Of a DNA stretch of 64,000 nt, positions 21,014 to 34,446 are shown one piece after another. Made by a program: the position numbers and the translations under genes. How positions within the stretch are numbered: position 1 is the stretch's first letter; the number at the start of each line of letters is the position of its first letter. The stretch spans positions 2,156,501-2,220,500 of the forward strand of contig OX439047.1 of the NCBI GenBank assembly GCA_949317995.1, given 5' to 3'. The notes beneath the pieces are model-generated. The model had not been told where the DNA came from, did no database searches, and was given only the letters and a program-made list of their open reading frames with translations. The DNA is from Acholoe squamosa (lineage: Eukaryota; Annelida; Polychaeta; Phyllodocida; Polynoidae).

Positions 21014-22227
21014 ATATTTACCCTATATATAAAAAGGCATTAGTTCGTCGCCAGTGCCCACCCCATTAAAATAGGCTTAAGTACTTGTCAGGAACAGATA
21101 AACCAAAAGAGGCTAGATAAAAGTGTGTACTTTTTTTTCAGAATTAACTCGATTTGTCTCCAAAGTGTCAACAGTTTTAATATTTTGAGGGGCCCAATTG
21201 ATATAAAACTTCATACAAACAACTGAATCAAAGTCCAGTATGGTAAATAAGTGCAAAGAACATTTTGAATAAATAATCTCATCAACTTTGCATGACAACA
21301 ACAGGCAGAAATATTTTGAATATCCGCCATTGTTTTCTGCAAAAAGACAGGATTGAAATAGTATATCTGTACAGGAATGTTGCTTCTGTAAGACATACAT
21401 GAGAAGAGTATGGCGAAAATATACTGCTCTCTAAATATCATATCAAAATTGCTTGGAATAGTCAAAATATTTAAACTCTAAATGAGGCAACATCACATTG
21501 CCAAGCAACGTCATGTTACTAGGAAATGTCACGTCACTAAGCAACGTCATAAAGTCGCAGTTCCCCAGCTGTGTTTTGCCTACAAAACAGCCTGCTGTTT
21601 GCCAACAAAGCAAGCTGTATTTTGTCGACAAAACGGGCTGTAGTTTGCCCCCAATCCACACCCCCGCAAACAACAAGAAAAACACTACTTCTCCAAACTT
21701 TAGTGGCAAAGCCACTAGTGATATATTAAAAAGCACATTAAAGATCACCTATACATGAGTGGGATATTGATATCTATAAAAGCACATTGAAAATCACCTA
21801 TACATGAGCGATATTGATATTTATAAAACCACTTTATTTTAGCTTTGAGATGTGTAAGCAGTACAGAATAGAAAGGGGCCCTGTGTTTTTTCACTGTACA
21901 AACATGACTTAAATAACTCTTTGTGACCCTCAAGTGCTGCCCCCGTGTGGTAGCCAGGGGAACATTAGTGCATGGACTGATTCGTGGTTGTTCATCAAGT
22001 CACCACCAGGTGAAACCCTTTTATGGTGGATAGACTGGCCCTACCTGCTACCATAGTACATTGCATCTTTGTGACTTTCCACACAAAGGATACATGTTGT
22101 ATTTTACTCTAATACTGGAAGTCATAATGGGACAGAAAGAGGCTCAAGGAAACAAAATGGACGGTGCACATGAGCCAAAGCATTCTGGTAGATAATAATC
22201 CTGTACTAACAAGTAAAGTATACATGG
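21014..22227. other. Unassigned non-genic DNA
   Basis: No gene supported. About 21,030-21,730 interrupts the 49-bp repeat and contains short internal repeats (AAGCAACGTCA variants at about 21,500-21,550 and CAAACTGTA/ACAAAACAG-type words to 21,660), so it may be an inserted non-autonomous element. The remainder is unique sequence. Confidence 0.4.
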
Positions 22228-23175
22228 GTAGGGGAGACTGGGGCAGAGTGGGACATGGGGCATAGTGGGACAGTGGATCCTGTGTCTAAGGAAAGAAAGG
22301 AAATCATTAATTCTCCTTACCAAAGAGAGTCACATGGAATCCCCCTTTTCTCTATACCAGACCTTTGTTTACACTCCAGTTCAATTTACCTGGGTGGCTT
22401 CATGTCACCTTTGTGGGGGTCAAAGTAAGATTTCATCAACGACCTGTCTAACTTCTCCTTTCTAGAATTTTAAAGATATGGAGTTCATGTTTGTATTCAT
22501 GTAATTACTACTGAAAATGTTAACTTTGTACTGAATGTTGCAACACCGATTCATGTGGGTTATAAGTTATATCTTTAAATCTGAGGGAAGTATAGGCCTG
22601 GGACACAGTGGGACGACAGTCATTTTTGGGGCACAGTGGGACACATCCAATTGAGTCCTGGGTGTCATAATGTGCCCAAAACCACCTTATTCCTAAGAAT
22701 TAAGCTTTAAATATGAGATTGATAATGGATTTGATGAAGTATTATACAGAGATAAATGTATTCCATTTTCCAAATCAAATCTGGCAAGAAGTGTCCCAGA
22801 GTGCCCCAGTGTTCTTGAAAATATGGATATTCACTAATGTGCTCTTGATAAGTAGATTACATATACAAATCTATACAGAGGATACCCAATAGAAAGTAAT
22901 TCATTTCTGTAAAAATGTATATTTTGTGTGCTTAGATGATGGTATTTGATATGTCCCACTGTGCCCCGGGGCACAGTGGGACATATTATTTTTTTTTCAA
23001 GAAAAATTTAATTCCATGATATCCATTTTAGTTAAATTTTTATTACTATTCTATGGTTGTAGCCACTATTCAAGGGTATTTTTTGAGACCATAACTTGTT
23101 TGTTTCTGCAAGGTATCTCTACAGGAGAGCAAAAATGACCAAAAGTGTCCCACTGTGCCCTGGTCTCTCTAACAT
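22228..23175. mobile_element. Inverted-repeat element (MITE-like) with GGGGCACAGTGGGACA motifs
   Basis: The left end reads GGAGACTGGGGCAGAGTGGG and the right end, in reverse complement, AGAGACCAGGGCACAGTGGG, so the ~950 bp between them behave as a unit with terminal inverted repeats. The motif recurs inside in both orientations (about 22,250, 22,600, 22,630, 22,790 and 22,950). No transposase frame is visible, which suggests a non-autonomous transposon. Target-site duplication is not clear. Confidence 0.55.
22949..22986. repeat. 38-bp perfect palindrome
   Basis: Arms of 19 bp (22,949-22,967 and 22,968-22,986) are exact reverse complements with no spacer, centred on GCCCCGGGGC. It joins two head-to-head copies of the element's repeated motif. 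Confidence 0.9.
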
Positions 23176-23639
23176 TGGATTGATGAGCCAAATCATGAAC
23201 CATCGCCAAGGGCGGATAGAGGTAGGGTGGTCTAGGGGGGCACGGCCAGGGGAGGGGGCAACTAGGGTTCAGTACCCCATTTCCTAGTCTAAACAGGGCC
23301 CATTTTCAGGAGGTCGGGTCGGAGGCCACCCCCTGGATATGCCATTGAATGCCCTCGCTGTGCAGACAGCCATAGAATGGCATTAGGGTAAAGTTACCTT
23401 GCTATTTAAACGTCGTGGCACAGTAAGGATTCTATTTCTCATGAAGATTTATCCTTTTTGAAATCCACATTTCCTTCTTTTAGATCCAGATTTGTGGCAA
23501 AGGACAAATAACACCTAGTCCCCGCACTTTACCCCAAAGTATGCAGGATGCATGTTACAAAAAACGAAAAGAAAGGGGGTATTTTACTCTGAATCCTCAT
23601 GTCGGTGGATTTTGGTAAAAGGCCCCTCAGTATATAGGT

Positions 23640-23890
23640 ACAACATAACAAGTAAGTATTGTCACATTGACACCCCCCAGTATGTTAGTACAACGTAACA
23701 AGTCAGTATTGTCACATTGACCACCCCCCAGTATGTTAGTACAACGTAACAAGTGAGTATTGTCACATTGACCACCCCCCAGTATGTTAGTACAACGTAA
23801 CAAGTCAGTATTGTCACATTGACCACCCCCCAGTATGTTAGTACAACGTAACAAGTCCGTATTGTCACATTGACCCCCCTAGTATATTAG
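23640..23890. repeat. 51-bp tandem repeat, about 5 copies
   Basis: Units with CAACGTAACAAGT and TTGTCACATTGACC recur every 51 bp. The array lies just downstream (on the minus strand) of the stop codon of the kringle gene and is therefore probably in its 3' UTR or flank. Confidence 0.85.
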
Positions 23891-23945
23891 TACAACATGA
23901 AGAGGTTCTGTAAGAGTAACTAAACAGCCCATACCAGGGGCAGTA

Positions 23946-24265
23946 TCAGCTGTGTTCTACAGTAGTCTGGTTTGTCCCATTGACACCAGGTGGCTGTAGT
24001 GTGGGGTCTGGGACCTCTACCCGTACAGCAGCAGTGTTAAACCTGGCGGCAGTGCTTCCCGGGGTCTCCGCATACAGAGGGTTGTCAAACGCCTTAGTAG
24101 TGGCCTCCTTAGCTCTGACCATGGCAGACCGGATGGTGTCACGGCGCGGGTAGATAACGAGCACAATGAGCAGGGCCAGGGTAAGGAGTACAACCATGAC
24201 AGTGAGGACGACAACTACTGCCACTCCACCTGGTGAGGAGCTACCCGGTGGGGACTGCACCGCTC
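23946..24265 (-). CDS. Last exon: transmembrane helix and cytoplasmic tail
   Basis: Acceptor TATTACCAG at 24,266; stop TGA at 23,946-23,948. The exon begins with a Pro/Ser/Gly stretch, then a ~28-residue hydrophobic helix (GVAVVVVLTVMVVLLTLALL onward) ended by a YPRR stop-transfer. The ~60-residue tail contains FDNPLYAETPG; NPxY motifs of this kind bind PTB domains and drive endocytosis in the LDL-receptor family. It joins the stalk exon in phase 1 (codon GGA). This shows the protein is a type I receptor-like molecule and not a secreted plasminogen-type protease, since no serine protease domain follows the kringles. Confidence 0.85.
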
Positions 24266-24426
24266 CTGGTAATATAAGGATTATACACTCTTTGTAAGGA
24301 GACAGAGCAATGCATGTGTAAGGTAAGATTCAGACAATGATTTGTCAACATCATCAACAGCTGATCTATACAAATTAAAGAACCTAAAGATACTTATGGT
24401 CATAAATGCATCAAGATATGAATTAC

Positions 24427-27400
24427 CGTTAAGCGTGTTACCTGTCTGAGGTTGTAGGTTTATGTAAAATGTGTTACCTGTCTGAGGTTGTAGATTTATG
24501 TATAGAGTGTTTTCCTGTCTGAGGTTGTAGATTTATGTAAAGCGTGTTACCTGTCTAAGGTTGTAGATTTATGTATAGCGTGTTACCTGTCTAAGGTTGT
24601 AGATTAATGTAAAGCATGTTACCTGTCTGAGGTTGTAGATTTATGTAAAGCATGTTACCTGTCTGAGGTTGTAGATTTATGTAAAGCATGTTACCTGTCT
24701 GGGGTTGTAGATTTATGTATAGCGTGTTACCTGTCTGAGGTTGTAGATTTATGTATAGCGTGTTACCTGTCTGAGGTTGTAGATTTATGAAAAGTGTGTT
24801 ACCTGTCAGAGGTTGTAGATTTATGTAAAGCGTGTTACCTGTCTGAGGTTGTAGATTTATGTATAGTGTGTTACCTGTCTGAGGTTGTAGATTTATGTAT
24901 AGCGTGTTACCTGTCTGAGGTTGTAGATTTATGAAAAGTGTGTTACCTGTCTGAGGTTGTAGATTTATGTATAGCGTGTTACCTGTCTGAGGTTGTAGAT
25001 TTATGAAAAGTGTGTTACCTGTCAGAGGTTGTAGATTTATGTAAAGTGTGTTACCTGTCTGAGGTTGTAGATTTATGTATAGCGTGTTACCTGTCTGAGG
25101 TTGTAGATTTATGAAAAGTGTGTTACCTGTCTGAGGTTGTAGATTTATGTATAGAGTGTTACCTGTCTGAGGTTATAGATTTATGAAAAGCGTATTACCT
25201 GTCTGAGGTTGTAGATTTATGTAAAGCGTGTTACCTGTCTGAGGTTGTAGATTTAAGTAAAGCGTGTTACCTGTCTGAGGTTGTAGATTTATGTATAGAG
25301 TGTTACCTGTCTGAGGTTGTAGATTTATGTATAGCATGTTACCTGTCTGAGGTTGTAGATTTATGTAAAGCATGTTACCTGTCTGAGGTTGTAGATTTAT
25401 GTAAAGCGTGTTACCTGTCTGAGGTTGCAGATTTATGTAAAGCATGTTACCTGTCAGAGGTTGTAGATTTATGTAAAGCGTGTTACCTGTCTGAGGTTGC
25501 AGATTTATGTGAAGCGTGTTACCTGTCTGAGGTAGTAGATTTAAGTAAAGCGTTTTACCTGTCTGAGGTTGCAGATTTAAGTAAAGCCAGTTACCTGTCT
25601 GAGGTTGTAGATTTATGAAAAGCATGTTACCTGTCTGAGGTTTTAGATTTAGGAAAAGCCTGTTACCTGTCTGAGGTTGTAGATTCATGTAAAGCGTGTT
25701 ACCTGTCTGAGTTGTAGAGTCATGAAAAGCATGTTACCTGTCTGAGGTTGTAGATTTATGTGTAGCATTTTACCTGTCTGAGGTTGTAGATTTATGTAAA
25801 GCGTGTTACCTGTCTGAGGTTGTAGAGTCATGAAAAGCATGTTACCTGTCTGAGGTTATAGATTTATGTGTAGCATTTTACCTGTCTGAGGTTGTAGATT
25901 TATGTAAAGCGTGTTACCTGTATGAGGTTGTAGATTTATGTATAGCATGTTACCTGTCTGAGGTTGTAGATTTATGTATAGCATGTTACCTGTCTGAGGT
26001 AAATTCATGTATAGCATGTTACCTGTCTGAGGTTGTAGATTTATGAAAAGCGTGTTACCTGTCTGAGGTTGTAGATTTAAGTAAAGCGTGTTACCTGTCT
26101 GAGGTTGTAAATTTATGTAAAGTGTGTTACCTGTCTGAGGTTGTAGATCTATGTAAAGCATGTAACCTGTCTGAGGTTGTAGATTTAAGTAAAGCGTGTT
26201 ACCTGTCTGAGGTTGTAGATTTATGTATAGAGTGTTACCTGTCTGAGGTTGTAGATTTATGTAAAGTGTGTTAACTGTCTGAGGTTGTAAATTTATGTAA
26301 AGTGTGTTACCTGTCTGAGGTTGTAGATCTATGTAAAGCATGTAACCTGTCTGAGGTTGTCGATTTAAGTAAAGCATGTTACCTGTCTGAGGTTGTAGAT
26401 TTAAGTAAAGCGTGTTACCTGGCTGAGGTTGTAGATTTATGTAAAGCGTGTTACCTGTCTGAGGTTGTAGATTCATGTAAAGCGTGTTTCCTGTCTGAGT
26501 TGTAGAGTCATGAAAAGCATGTTACCTGTCTGAGGTTGTAGATTTATGTGTAGCGTTTTACCTGTCTAAGGGTTGTAGATTTATGTAAAGCGTGTTACCT
26601 GTCTGAGGTTGTAGATTTATGTATAGCATGGTACCTGTCTGAAGTAAATTCATGTATAGCATGTTACCTGTCTGAGGTTGTAGATTTATGAAAAGCGTGT
26701 TACCTGTCTGAGGTTGTAGATTTAAGTAAAGTGTCTTACCTGTCTGAGGTTGTAGATTTATGTAAAGTGTGTTACCTGTCTGAGGTTGTAAATTAATGAA
26801 AAGTGTGTTACCTGTCTGAGGTTGTAGATTTATGTAAAGTGTGTTACCTGTCTGAGGTTGTAGATCTATGTAAAGCATGTAACCTGTCTGAGGTTGTAGA
26901 TTTATGTAAAGCATGTTACCTGTCTGGGGTTGTAGATTTATGTATAGAGTGTTACCTGTCTCAGGTTGTAGATTTAAGTAAAGCGTGTTACCTGTCTGAG
27001 GTTGTAGATTTATGTAAAGCATGTTACCTGTCTGAGGTTGTAAATTTATGTAAAGTGTGTTACCTGTCTGAGGTTGCAGATTTATGAAAAGCGTGTTACC
27101 TGTCTGAGGTTGTAGATTTATGTATAGCGTGTTACCTGTCTGAGGTTGTAGATTTATGAAAAGTGTGTTACCTGTCAGAGGTTGTAGATTTATGTAAAGC
27201 GTGTTACCTGTCTGAGGTTGTAGATTTATGTATAGTGTGTTACCTGTCTGAGGTTGTAGATTTATGTATAGCGTGTTACCTGTCTGAGGTTGTAGATTTA
27301 TGTAAAGTGTGTTACCTGTCTGAGGTTGTAGATTTATGTATAGCGTGTTACCTGTCTGAGGTTGTAGATTTATGAAAAGTGTGTTACCTGTCTGAGGTTG

Positions 27401-30400
27401 TAGATTTATGTACAGAGTGTTACCTGTCTGAGGTTATAGATTTATGAAAAGCGTATTACCTGTCTGAGGTTGCAGATTTATGTAAAGCGTGTTACCTGTC
27501 TGAGGTTGTAGATTTAGGAAAAGCGTGTTACCTGTCTGAGGTTGTAGATTCATGTAAAGCGTGTTTCCTGTCTGAGTTGTAGAGTCATGAAAAGCATGTT
27601 ACCTGTCTGAGGTTGTAGATTTATGTCTTGCATGTTACCTGTCTGAGGTTGTAGATTTATGTAAAGCATGTTACCTGTCTGAGGTTGTAGATTTATGTAA
27701 AGCGTGTTACCTGTCTGAGGTTGCAGATTTATGTAAAGCATGTTACCTGTCAGAGGTTGTAGATTTATGTAAAGCGTGTTACCTGTCTGAGGTTGCAGAT
27801 TTATGTGAAGCGTGTTACCTGTCTGAGGTAGTAGATTTAAGTAAAGCGTGTTACCTGTCTGAGGTTGCAGATTTAAGTAAAGCCAGTTACCTGTCTGAGG
27901 TTGTAGATTTATGAAAAGCATGTTACCTGTCTGAGGTTTTAGATTTAGGAAAAGCCTGTTAGCTGTCTGAGGTTGTAGATTCATGTAAAGCGTGTTACCT
28001 GTCTGAGTTGTAGAGTCATGAAAAGCATGTTACCTGTCTGAGGTTGTAGATTTATGTGTAGCATTTTACCTGTCTGAGGTTGTAGATTTATGTAAAGCGT
28101 GTTACCTGTCTGAGGTTGTAGAGTCATGAAAAGCATGTTACCTGTCTGAGGTTATAGATTTATGTGTAGCATTTTACCTGTCTGAGGTTGTAGATTTATG
28201 TAAAGCGTGTTACCTGTATGAGGTTGTAGATTTATGTATAGCATGTTACCTGTCTGAGGTAAATTCATGTATAGCATGTTACCTGTCTGAGGTTGTAGAT
28301 TTATGAAAAGCGTGTTACCTGTCTGAGGTTGTAGATTTAAGTAAAGCGTGTTACCTGTCTGAGGTTGTAAATTTATGTAAAGTGTGTTACCTGTCTGAGG
28401 TTGTAGATCTATGTAAAGCATGTAACCTGTCTGAGGTTGTAGATTTAAGTAAAGCGTGTTACCTGTCTGAGGTTGTAGATTTATGTATAGAGTGTTACCT
28501 GTCTGAGGTTGTAGATTTATGTAAAGTGTGTTACCTGTCTGAGGTTGTAAATTTATGTAAAGTGTGTTACCTGTCTGAGGTTGTAGATCTATGTAAAGCA
28601 TGTAACCTGTCTGAGGTTGTCGATTTAAGTAAAGCATGTTACCTGTCTGAGGTTGTAGATTTAAGTAAAGCGTGTTACCTGGCTGAGGTTGTAGATTTAT
28701 GTAAAGCGTGTTACCTGTCTGAGGTTGTAGATTCATGTAAAGCGTGTTTCCTGTCTGAGTTGTAGAGTCATGAAAAGCATGTTACCTGTCTGAGGTTGTA
28801 GATTTATGTGTAGCGTTTTACCTGTCTGAGGTTGTAGATTTATGTAAAGTGTGTTACCTGTCTGAGGTTGTAGATTTATGTATAGCATGTTACCTGTCTG
28901 AAGTAAATTCATGTAAAGCGTGTTACCTGTCTGAGGTTGTAGATTTATGAAAAGGGTGTTACCTGTCTGAGGTTGTAGACTTAAGTAAAGCGTCTTACCT
29001 GTCTGAGGTTGTAGATTTATGTAAAGTGTGTTACCTGTCTGAGGTTGTAAATTAATGAAAAGTGTGTTACCTGTCTGAGGTTGTAGATTTATGTAAAGTG
29101 TGTTACCTGTCTGAGGTTGTAGATCTATGTAAAGCATGTAACCTGTCTGAGGTTGTAGATTTATGTAAAGCATGTTACCTGTCTGGGGTTGTAGATTTAT
29201 GTATAGAGTGTTACCTGTCTGAGGTTGTAGATTTAAGTAAAGCGTGTTACCTGTCTGAGGTTGTAGATTTATGTAAAGCGTGTTACCTGTCTGAGGTTGT
29301 AAATTTATGTAAAGTGTGTTACCTGTCTGAGGTTGCAGATTTATGAAAAGCGTGTTACCTGTCTGAGGTTGTAGATTTAAGTAAAGCATGTTACCTGTCT
29401 GAGGTTGTAGATTTATGTAAAGCTTGTTACCTGTCTGAGGTTGTAGATTTATGTAAAGTGTGTTACCTGTCTGAGGTTGTAGATTTATGTAAAGCGTGTT
29501 ACCAGTCTGAGGTTGTAGATTTATGTAAAGTGTGTTACCTGTCTGAGGTTGTAGATTTATGTATAGAGTGTTACCTGTCTGAGGTTGTAGATTTAGGAAA
29601 AGCGTGTTACCTGTCTGAGGTTGTAGATTTATGTAAAGCGTGTTACCTGTCTGAGGTTGTAAATTTATGTAAAGTGTGTTACCTGTCTGAGGTTGCAGAT
29701 TTATGTATAGAGTGTTACCTGTCTGAGGTTGTAGATTTAAGTAAAGCGTGTTACCTGTCTGAGGTTGTAAATTTATGTAAAGTGTGTTACCTGTCTGAGG
29801 TTGTAGATTTAAGTAAAGCGTGTTACCTGTCCGAGGTTGTAGATTTATGTAAAGCGTGTTACCTGTCTGAGGTTGTAGATTTATGTAAAGTGTGTTACCT
29901 GTCTGAGGTTGTAGATTTATGTATAGAGTGTTACCTGTCTGAGGTTGTAGATTTAGGAAAAGCGTGTTACCTGTCTGAGGTTGTAGATTTATGTATAGAG
30001 TGTTACCTGTCTGAGGTTGTAGATTTATGTAAAGCGTGTTACCTGTCTGAGGTTGCAGATTTATGTAAAGCGTGTTACCTGTCTGAGGTTGTAGATTTAG
30101 GAAAAGCGTGTTACCTGTCTGAGGTTGTAGATTCATGTAAAGCGTGTTTCCTGTCTGAGTTGTAGAGTCATGAAAAGCATGTTACCTGTCTGAGGTTGTA
30201 GATTTATGTGTAGCATTTTACCTGTCTGAGGTTGTAGATTTATGTAAAGCGTGTTACCTGTCTGAGGTTGTAGATTCATGTTAAGTGTGTTACCTGTCCA
30301 AGGTTGTAGATTTATGTAAAGTGTGTTACCTGTCCGAGGTTGTAGATCTATGTAAAGCATGTAACCTGTCTGAGGTTGTAGATTTATGTAAAGCATGTTA

Positions 30401-33400
30401 CCTGTCTGGGGTTGTAGATTTATGTATAGAGTGTTACCTGTCTGAGGTTGTAGATTTAAGTAAAGCGTGTTACCTGTCTGAGGTTGTAGATTTATGTAAA
30501 GCGTGTTACCTGTCTGAGGTTGCAGATTTATGTAAAGCGTGTTACCTGTCTGAGGTTGTAGATTTATGTAAAGTGTGTTACCTGTCTGAGGTTGTAGATT
30601 TATGTAAAGCGTGTTACCTGTCTGAGGTTGTAGATTTATGTAAAGTGTGTTACCTGTCTGAGGTTGTAGATTTATGTATAGAGTGTTACCTGTCTGAGGT
30701 TGTAGATTTAGGAAAAGCTTGTTACCTGTCTGAGGTTGTAGATTTATGTAAAGCGTGTTACCTGTCTGAGGTTGTAAATTTATGTAAAGTGTGTTACCTG
30801 TCTGAGGTTGCAGATTTATGTATAGAGTGTTACCTGTCTGAGGTTGTAGATTTAAGTAAAGCGTGTTACCTGTCCGAGGTTGTAGATTTATGTAAAGCGT
30901 GTTACCTGTCTGAGGTTGTAGGTTTATGTAAAGTGTGTTACCTGTCTGAGGTTGTAGATTTATGTATAGAGTGTTACCTGTCTGAGGTTGTAGATTTAGG
31001 AAAAGCGTGTTACCTGTCTGAGGTTGTAGATTTATGTATAGAGTGTTACCTGTCTGAGGTTGTAGATTTAGGAAAAGCGTGTTACCTGTCTGAGGTTGTA
31101 GATTTATGTAAAGCGTGTTACCTGTCTGAGGTTGTAAATTTATGTAAAGTGTGTTACCTGTCTGAGGTTGCAGATTTATGTATAGAGTGTTACCTGTCTG
31201 AGGTTGTAGATTTAAGTAAAGCATGTTACCTGTCTGAGGTTGTAGATTTATGTAAAGCTTGTTACCTGTCTGAGGTTGTAGATTTATGTAAAGTGTGTTA
31301 CCTGTCTGAGGTTGTAGATTTATGTAAAGCGTGTTACCAGTCTGAGGTTGTAGATTCATGTAAAGTGTGTTACCTGTCTGAGGTTGTAGATTTATGTATA
31401 GAGTGTTACCTGTCTGAGGTTGTAGATTTAGGAAAAGCGTGTTACCTGTCTGAGGTTGTAGATTTATGTAAAGCGTGTTACCTGTCTGAGGTTGTAAATT
31501 TATGTAAAGTGTGTTACCTGTCTGAGGTTGCAGATTTATGTATAGAGTGTTACCTGTCTGAGGTTGTAGATTTAAGTAAAGCGTGTTATCTGTCTGAGGT
31601 TGTAAATTTATGTAAAGTGTGTTACCTGTCTGAGGTTGTAGATTTAAGTAAAGCGTGTTACCTGTCCAAGGTTGTAGATTTATGTAAAGCGTGTTACCTG
31701 TCTGAGGTTGTAGATTTATGTAAAGTGTGTTACCTGTCTGAGGTTGTAGATTTATGTATAGAGTGTTACCTGTCTGAGGTTGTAGATTTAGGAAAAGCGT
31801 GTTACTTGTCTGAGGTTGTAGATTTATGTAAAGCGTGTTACCTGTCTGAGGTTGCAGATTTATGTAAAGCGTGTTACCTGTCTGAGGTTGTAGATTTAGG
31901 AAAAGCGTGTTACCTGTCTGAGGTTGTAGATTCATGTAAAGCGTGTTTCCTGTCTGAGTTGTAGAGTCATGAAAAGCATGTTACCTGTCTGAGGTTGTAG
32001 ATTTATGTGTAGCATTTTACCTGTCTGAGGTTGTAGATTTATGTAAAGCGTGTTACCTGTCTGAGGTTGTAGAGTCATAAGAAGCATGTTACCTGTCTGA
32101 GGTTGTAGATTCATGTGTAGCGTTTTACCTGTCTGAGGTTGTAGATTTATGTAAAGCGTGTTACCTGTCTGAGCTTGTAGATTTATGTATAGCATGTTAC
32201 CTGTCTGAGGTTGTAGATTTATGTATAGCATGTTACCTGTCTGAGGTAAATTCATGTATAGCATGTTACCTGTCTGAGGTTGTAGATTTATGAAAAGCGT
32301 GTTACCTGTCTGAGGTTGTAGATTTAGGAAAAGCGTGTTACCTGTCTGAGGTTGTAGATTCATGTAAAGCGTGTTTCCTGTCTGAGTTGTAGAGTCATGA
32401 AAAGCATGTTACCTGTCTGAGGTTGTAGATTTATGTGTAGCATTTTACCTGTCTGAGGTTGTAGATTTATGTAAAGCGTGTTACCTGTCTGAGGTTGTAG
32501 ATTCATGTAAAGTGTGTTACCTGTCCAAGGTTGTAGATTTATGTAAAGTGTGTTACCTGTCCGAGGTTGTAGATTTATGTAAAGTGTGTTACCTGTCCGA
32601 GGTTGTAGATTTATGTATAGAGTGTTACCTGTCTGAGGTTGTAGATTTATGAAAAGCGTGTTACCTGTCTGAGGTTGTAGATTTAAGTAAAGCGTCTTAC
32701 CTGTCTGAGGTTGTAGATTTATGTAAAGTGTGTTACCTGTCTGAGGTTGTAAATTTATGTAAAGTGTGTTACCTGTCTGAGGTTGTAGATTTATGTAAAG
32801 TGTGTTACCTGTCTGAGGTTGTAGATTTAGGTATAGAGTGTTACCTGTCTGAGGTTGTAGATTTATGTAAAGGGTGTTACCTGTCTGAGGTTGTAGATTT
32901 ATGTAAAGCGTGTTACCTGTCTGAGGTTGTAGATTTATGTAAAGCGTGTTACCTGTCCGAGGTTGTAGACTTATGTAAAGTGTGTTACCTGTCTGAGGTT
33001 GTAGATTTATGTATAGAGTGTTACCTGTCTGAGGTTGCAGATTTATGTAAAGCGTGTTACCTGTCTGAGGTTGCAGATTTATGTAAAGCGTGTTACCTGT
33101 CTGAGGTTGTAGATTTATGTAAAGTGTGTTACCTGTCTGAGGTTGTAGATTTATGAAAAGCGTGTTACCGGTCTGAGGTTGTAGATTTATGTAAAGCGTG
33201 TTACCTGTCTGAGGTTGTAGATTTATGTAAAGTGTGTTACCTGTCTGAGGTTGTAGATTTATGAAAAGCGTGTTACCGGTCTGAGGTTGTAGATTTATGT
33301 AAAGCGTGTTACCTGTCAGAGGTTGTAGATTTATGTAAAGCATGTTACCTGTCTGAGGTTGTAGATTTATGTATAGAGTGTTACCTGTCTGAGGTTGTAG

Positions 33401-33832
33401 ATTTATGCATAGAATGTTACCTGTCTGAGGTTGTAGATTTATGTAAAGCGTGTTACCTGTCAGAGGTTGTAGATTTATGTAAAGTGTGTTACCTGTCTGA
33501 GGTTGTAGATTTATGTATAGCGTGTTACCTGTCTGAGGTTGTAGATTTATGTAAAGCGTGTTACCTGTCTGAGGTTGTAGATTTATGTAAAGCGTGTTAC
33601 CTGTCTGAGGTTGCAGATTTATGTAAAGCGTGTTACCTGTCTGAGGTTGTAGATTTATGTAAAGTGTGTTACCTGTCTGAGGTTGTAGATTTATGTAAAG
33701 CGTGTTACCTGTCTGAGGTTGTAGATTTATGTAAAGGGTGTTACCTGTCTGAGGTTGTAGATTTATGCATAGAGTGTTACCTGTCTGGGGTTGCAGATTT
33801 ATGTAAAGCGTGTTACCTGTCTGAGGTTGGTA
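24427..33832. repeat. 36-bp minisatellite (about 260 copies) overlapping the stalk-exon splice donor
   Basis: On the minus strand each unit codes NLQPQTGNTLYI and contains CAACCTCAGACAG followed by GTAACA. The first unit (33,805-33,832) includes the real 3' end of the stalk exon and its donor at 33,816. Most units keep the donor. Variant 34-bp units (GTCTGAGTTGTAGAGTCATG) recur at about 25,710, 26,495, 27,570, 28,000, 28,755, 30,155, 31,955 and 32,385 and shift the frame, marking higher-order repeats. A block around 25,540-26,500 recurs at about 27,830-28,760. The + strand is also open in places (CYLSEVVDLCKV), because no unit position makes a stop in that frame. Confidence 0.95.
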
Positions 33833-33879
33833 TGAGGAGTCACTGTGCACACTTATGAGCGGGTGTTTGCCATCATCCT
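33817..33879 (-). CDS. Stalk exon (21 codons) of the kringle receptor
   Basis: Acceptor TTTGTCACACAG, donor CAG|GTAACA; 63 nt, phase 1 on both sides, coding (E)DDGKHPLISVHSDSSYQPQT(G). It joins the last kringle to the transmembrane exon. Its 3' tail is the seed-like edge of the 36-bp array, and the reading frame continues open into the intron to about 32,360. Confidence 0.75.
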
Positions 33880-34446
33880 CTGTGTGACAAACATAACAAG
33901 GTTTTACATTTTGTACATATATTCGTATGATTAAATGGATTGTGAGATGAGGCATGCTGGATGCAAACACTACCAATCGTGACCATGCTTGAAAGAAGGC
34001 TCTCGTTGGTCCTCTTTTATATGAGTAGCCTCTTTAGGTGAAAGACAGAAATTTCCAAAACATACTCCTATGATGAATTATTTTATCCAGAAGCTCAGAG
34101 ATTTGTCCCCAATCCTTTGCATACATTTCATTGATTTTAATTTCACTTAAAATGAGAGATTGCAGGAACTCTGCCTGTTGGTGGCGTCCACACAACAGGC
34201 CATACTTCTCCCATACTTGTTCCACAGACAGGACAAAGCCATTGAACCTTTTGTTAAATGGATTACCCTTTCACTGTGATTGTTGGACAGTGAGGTGGTA
34301 GGGCCCTGTTATATATAGTAAGGCTCTCATGATACTGAAATCCCTAAATAGTAGTCACTATCTACCTACCACGCCTAGGTATGTCCCAATAGTGGCAGAG
34401 GTGCCTCACAATAACCCAGGTGCCATAAAGTAGTAGAAATACTTAC
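33880..34446. other. Intron, no feature
   Basis: 567-bp intron between the last kringle exon and the stalk exon. It has donor GTAAGT at 34,446 and acceptor CACACAG. I see no repeat or gene in it. Confidence 0.6.

Noticed and set aside
26302..33858. + strand open frames of CYLSEVVDLCKV repeats (up to 559 codons)
   Set aside because: Antisense of the 36-bp intronic array; openness follows from the unit having no stop in that frame, and the coding gene is on the other strand.
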